Assembly: GCA_034006405.1 (NCBI GenBank)
Contig: JAVESW010000073.1
Location: forward strand, 1-6,498
DNA: 6,498 nucleotides
Direction: 5' to 3'
Origin: JALNYB01 sp023230065
GTDB lineage: Archaea > Thermoplasmatota > Thermoplasmata > Methanomassiliicoccales > Methanomethylophilaceae
The stretch's first letter is position 1. The number at the start of each line of letters is the position of its first letter. The notes under the pieces are model-generated. The model saw nothing but the letters and a program-made list of their open reading frames with translations, did no database searches and was not told where the DNA came from. This document shows positions 5,367 to 6,498 of this stretch, one piece after another. A program made the position numbers and the translations under genes.

Positions 5367-5389
5367 GTAGAAATACTAAATCTATCTTA

Positions 5390-5397
5390 TTTGATAA
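5390..5397 (-). promoter_or_regulatory. TATA-like element of the ABC operon
   Basis: TTTATCAA on the minus strand would place transcription start near 5368, just before the AGAGGT site. The match to an archaeal TATA box is fair only, in an AT-rich divergent promoter region (5360-5480). Confidence 0.3.
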
Positions 5398-5441
5398 AGA
5401 TTGCTGACTAAACAAGAATCAATGCTTTATGAAAAATATTC

Positions 5442-5455
5442 GAAAAGTATTAAAC
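5442..5455 (+). promoter_or_regulatory. BRE/TATA-like promoter of the cardiolipin synthase gene
   Basis: GAAAAG (5442-5447) followed by TATTAAAC (5448-5455) lies 39 to 26 bases before the ATG at 5481. No Shine-Dalgarno stands before that ATG. This is the best leaderless promoter in the window and resembles the one at 992-1005. Confidence 0.55.
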
Positions 5456-5480
5456 GTTACATAACAAGATTACATTCAAC

Positions 5481-6498
5481 ATGGACATGGTCGGCTTCGT
5501 GTTGGATAACCTTTATCTTCTGATATTCCTGATTGATATCATATTGATGATTGCGATGCTTTTTTGGGAAAGAAATGATCCTAAAAGCACGGCTATCTGG
5601 ATTCTTGTTCTGTGGATCTTACCTCTTTTCGGTTTCATATTATATCTATTCCTCGGACAGACGTTCTACTCGACCAGAACCTTTCGTCATAAAGCAACAG
5701 AAGATCAAAAGCTCGCAGAGGTCCTAAAAATTGAAAAAATGATTATGGAACAGGAATTGAAAAGTCATCCCGAAAATGCCGAGAAACTGAATTTTGCAAA
5801 TACCATACAAAACGCCGGCGGGGTCCTATATACCAACATGAACGACGTTACTCTACTCCCTGAGAGTAAAAAATACTTCGATTCGCTCCTCGAAGACCTC
5901 AGAAATGCAAAAGAGACCATTAACTTCGAATACTATATCATAAGAAACGATAGAATATCCAATGAACTGATGAATATCCTGATCGACAAAGTGAAGAGCG
6001 GCGTTGAAGTAAAATTGATGATCGATGCCATCGGAAACAACAAAGGCCCTAAGAAGAATATTATGAAGCTCAAAAAGGCCGGAGGAGAATATTCTCTTTT
6101 TCACAGCACTTGGACATGCTTGCTGAGTCCCAGAAAAAATAACAGGAATCACCGTAAGATCGCGATCATAGACGGAAGGATCGGATATGTGGGGGGATAC
6201 AACATCGGTGACGAATATCTGGGGAAGGGGCCTCTCGGATATTGGAGAGACTGTGCTGTAAGAGTAGATGGAACAGCTGTCGCTTCCATGCAATTCAGAT
6301 TCCTTGCCGATTGGAGATATGCGACCAAAAAAGACCTCGTACTCGAAGATAGATTCTACAAATATGACACCTGTGCTGGAGACACCAGCATGCAACTCAT
6401 CTCCGGGGGACCTGATGTCAGTGAGAACAATCCCATCCAGATGCAGTATCTTAATATCGTTACCAATGCCAAGAAGACACTGTACATACAAACTCCGT
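5481..6498 (+). CDS. cls: Cardiolipin synthase (phospholipase D family), 3' end beyond window
   Basis: An open frame runs from the ATG at 5481 to the window edge (339 codons) with no stop. The N-terminus has two membrane helices (about 11-28 and 38-58, the second ending LPLFGFILYLFLGQ), the PLDc_N arrangement of cardiolipin synthases. The first phospholipase D domain follows, with an intact HKD motif H224-R-K226-x4-D231 (NHRKIAIIDG) and then YVGGYNIGDEY, which is typical. The frame reaches the start of the second domain (KKTLYIQTP, 331-339); the second HKD motif and roughly 150 residues should lie beyond the edge. The family joins two phospholipid units at the membrane; archaeal members make archaeal cardiolipin analogues. 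It diverges from the ABC operon across 127 bases. An in-frame ATG two codons later has no better context. Confidence 0.93.
   Translation, partial: MDMVGFVLDNLYLLIFLIDIILMIAMLFWERNDPKSTAIWILVLWILPLFGFILYLFLGQTFYSTRTFRHKATEDQKLAEVLKIEKMIMEQELKSHPENAEKLNFANTIQNAGGVLYTNMNDVTLLPESKKYFDSLLEDLRNAKETINFEYYIIRNDRISNELMNILIDKVKSGVEVKLMIDAIGNNKGPKKNIMKLKKAGGEYSLFHSTWTCLLSPRKNNRNHRKIAIIDGRIGYVGGYNIGDEYLGKGPLGYWRDCAVRVDGTAVASMQFRFLADWRYATKKDLVLEDRFYKYDTCAGDTSMQLISGGPDVSENNPIQMQYLNIVTNAKKTLYIQTP

Noticed and set aside
5853..6491. Long minus-strand open frame of 212 codons
   Set aside because: It lies opposite the cardiolipin synthase frame, which has clear membrane helices and an HKD motif; the antisense frame is a shadow.

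Overview
The window looks like chromosomal DNA of an archaeon, most likely of the Thermoplasmata and perhaps a gut or wetland Methanomassiliicoccales relative. What the sequence shows: a tRNA-Tyr with a C1-G72 pair and an intron in the anticodon loop, and several genes whose ATG lies about 26 bases downstream of a TATA-like element with no Shine-Dalgarno, as expected for leaderless archaeal transcripts. Coding parts are moderately AT-rich and spacers are strongly AT-rich. The lineage is an inference; the archaeal assignment is much safer.

Layout. 13-124: intron-containing tRNA-Tyr(GUA) on +. 125-505: AT-rich spacer holding a GC-rich, hairpin-prone island (about 396-475) that I cannot name. 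506-697: small two-helix membrane protein on -. 707-1029: AT-rich spacer with promoter-like elements. On + follow a maltose/galactoside-type O-acetyltransferase (1030-1605), a coiled-coil protein with a regularly spaced RD-x-aromatic-N motif (1711-2250), a MazG-like NTP pyrophosphohydrolase (2287-2670) and, overlapping it by four bases, a two-cluster ferredoxin-domain protein (2667-3314). 3311-3500 is a convergent spacer with two interlocked inverted repeats and a hairpin plus T-run. On - lies a two-gene ABC exporter operon (ATPase from 5353, permease from 4412, sharing one base). Diverging from it on + is a cardiolipin synthase-type phospholipase D protein (5481 to the window edge), cut off after its first HKD motif.

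How the genes relate. The ATPase and permease clearly form one exporter with one ATPase and one permease gene. The MazG-like and ferredoxin genes are translationally coupled, but I see no shared pathway. The other genes look like ordinary standalone functions (sugar or small-molecule acetylation, nucleotide house-cleaning, phospholipid synthesis). First genes of transcripts tend to be leaderless, while downstream cistrons carry Shine-Dalgarno sites; the ABC ATPase is an exception, being a first gene with a ribosome binding site.

I found no CRISPR array, insertion sequence, defence system or clear new system. The items most worth a second look are the GC-rich island at 396-475, the interlocked inverted repeats at 3311-3388, the tRNA intron structure, and the coiled-coil and ferredoxin proteins of unknown role.
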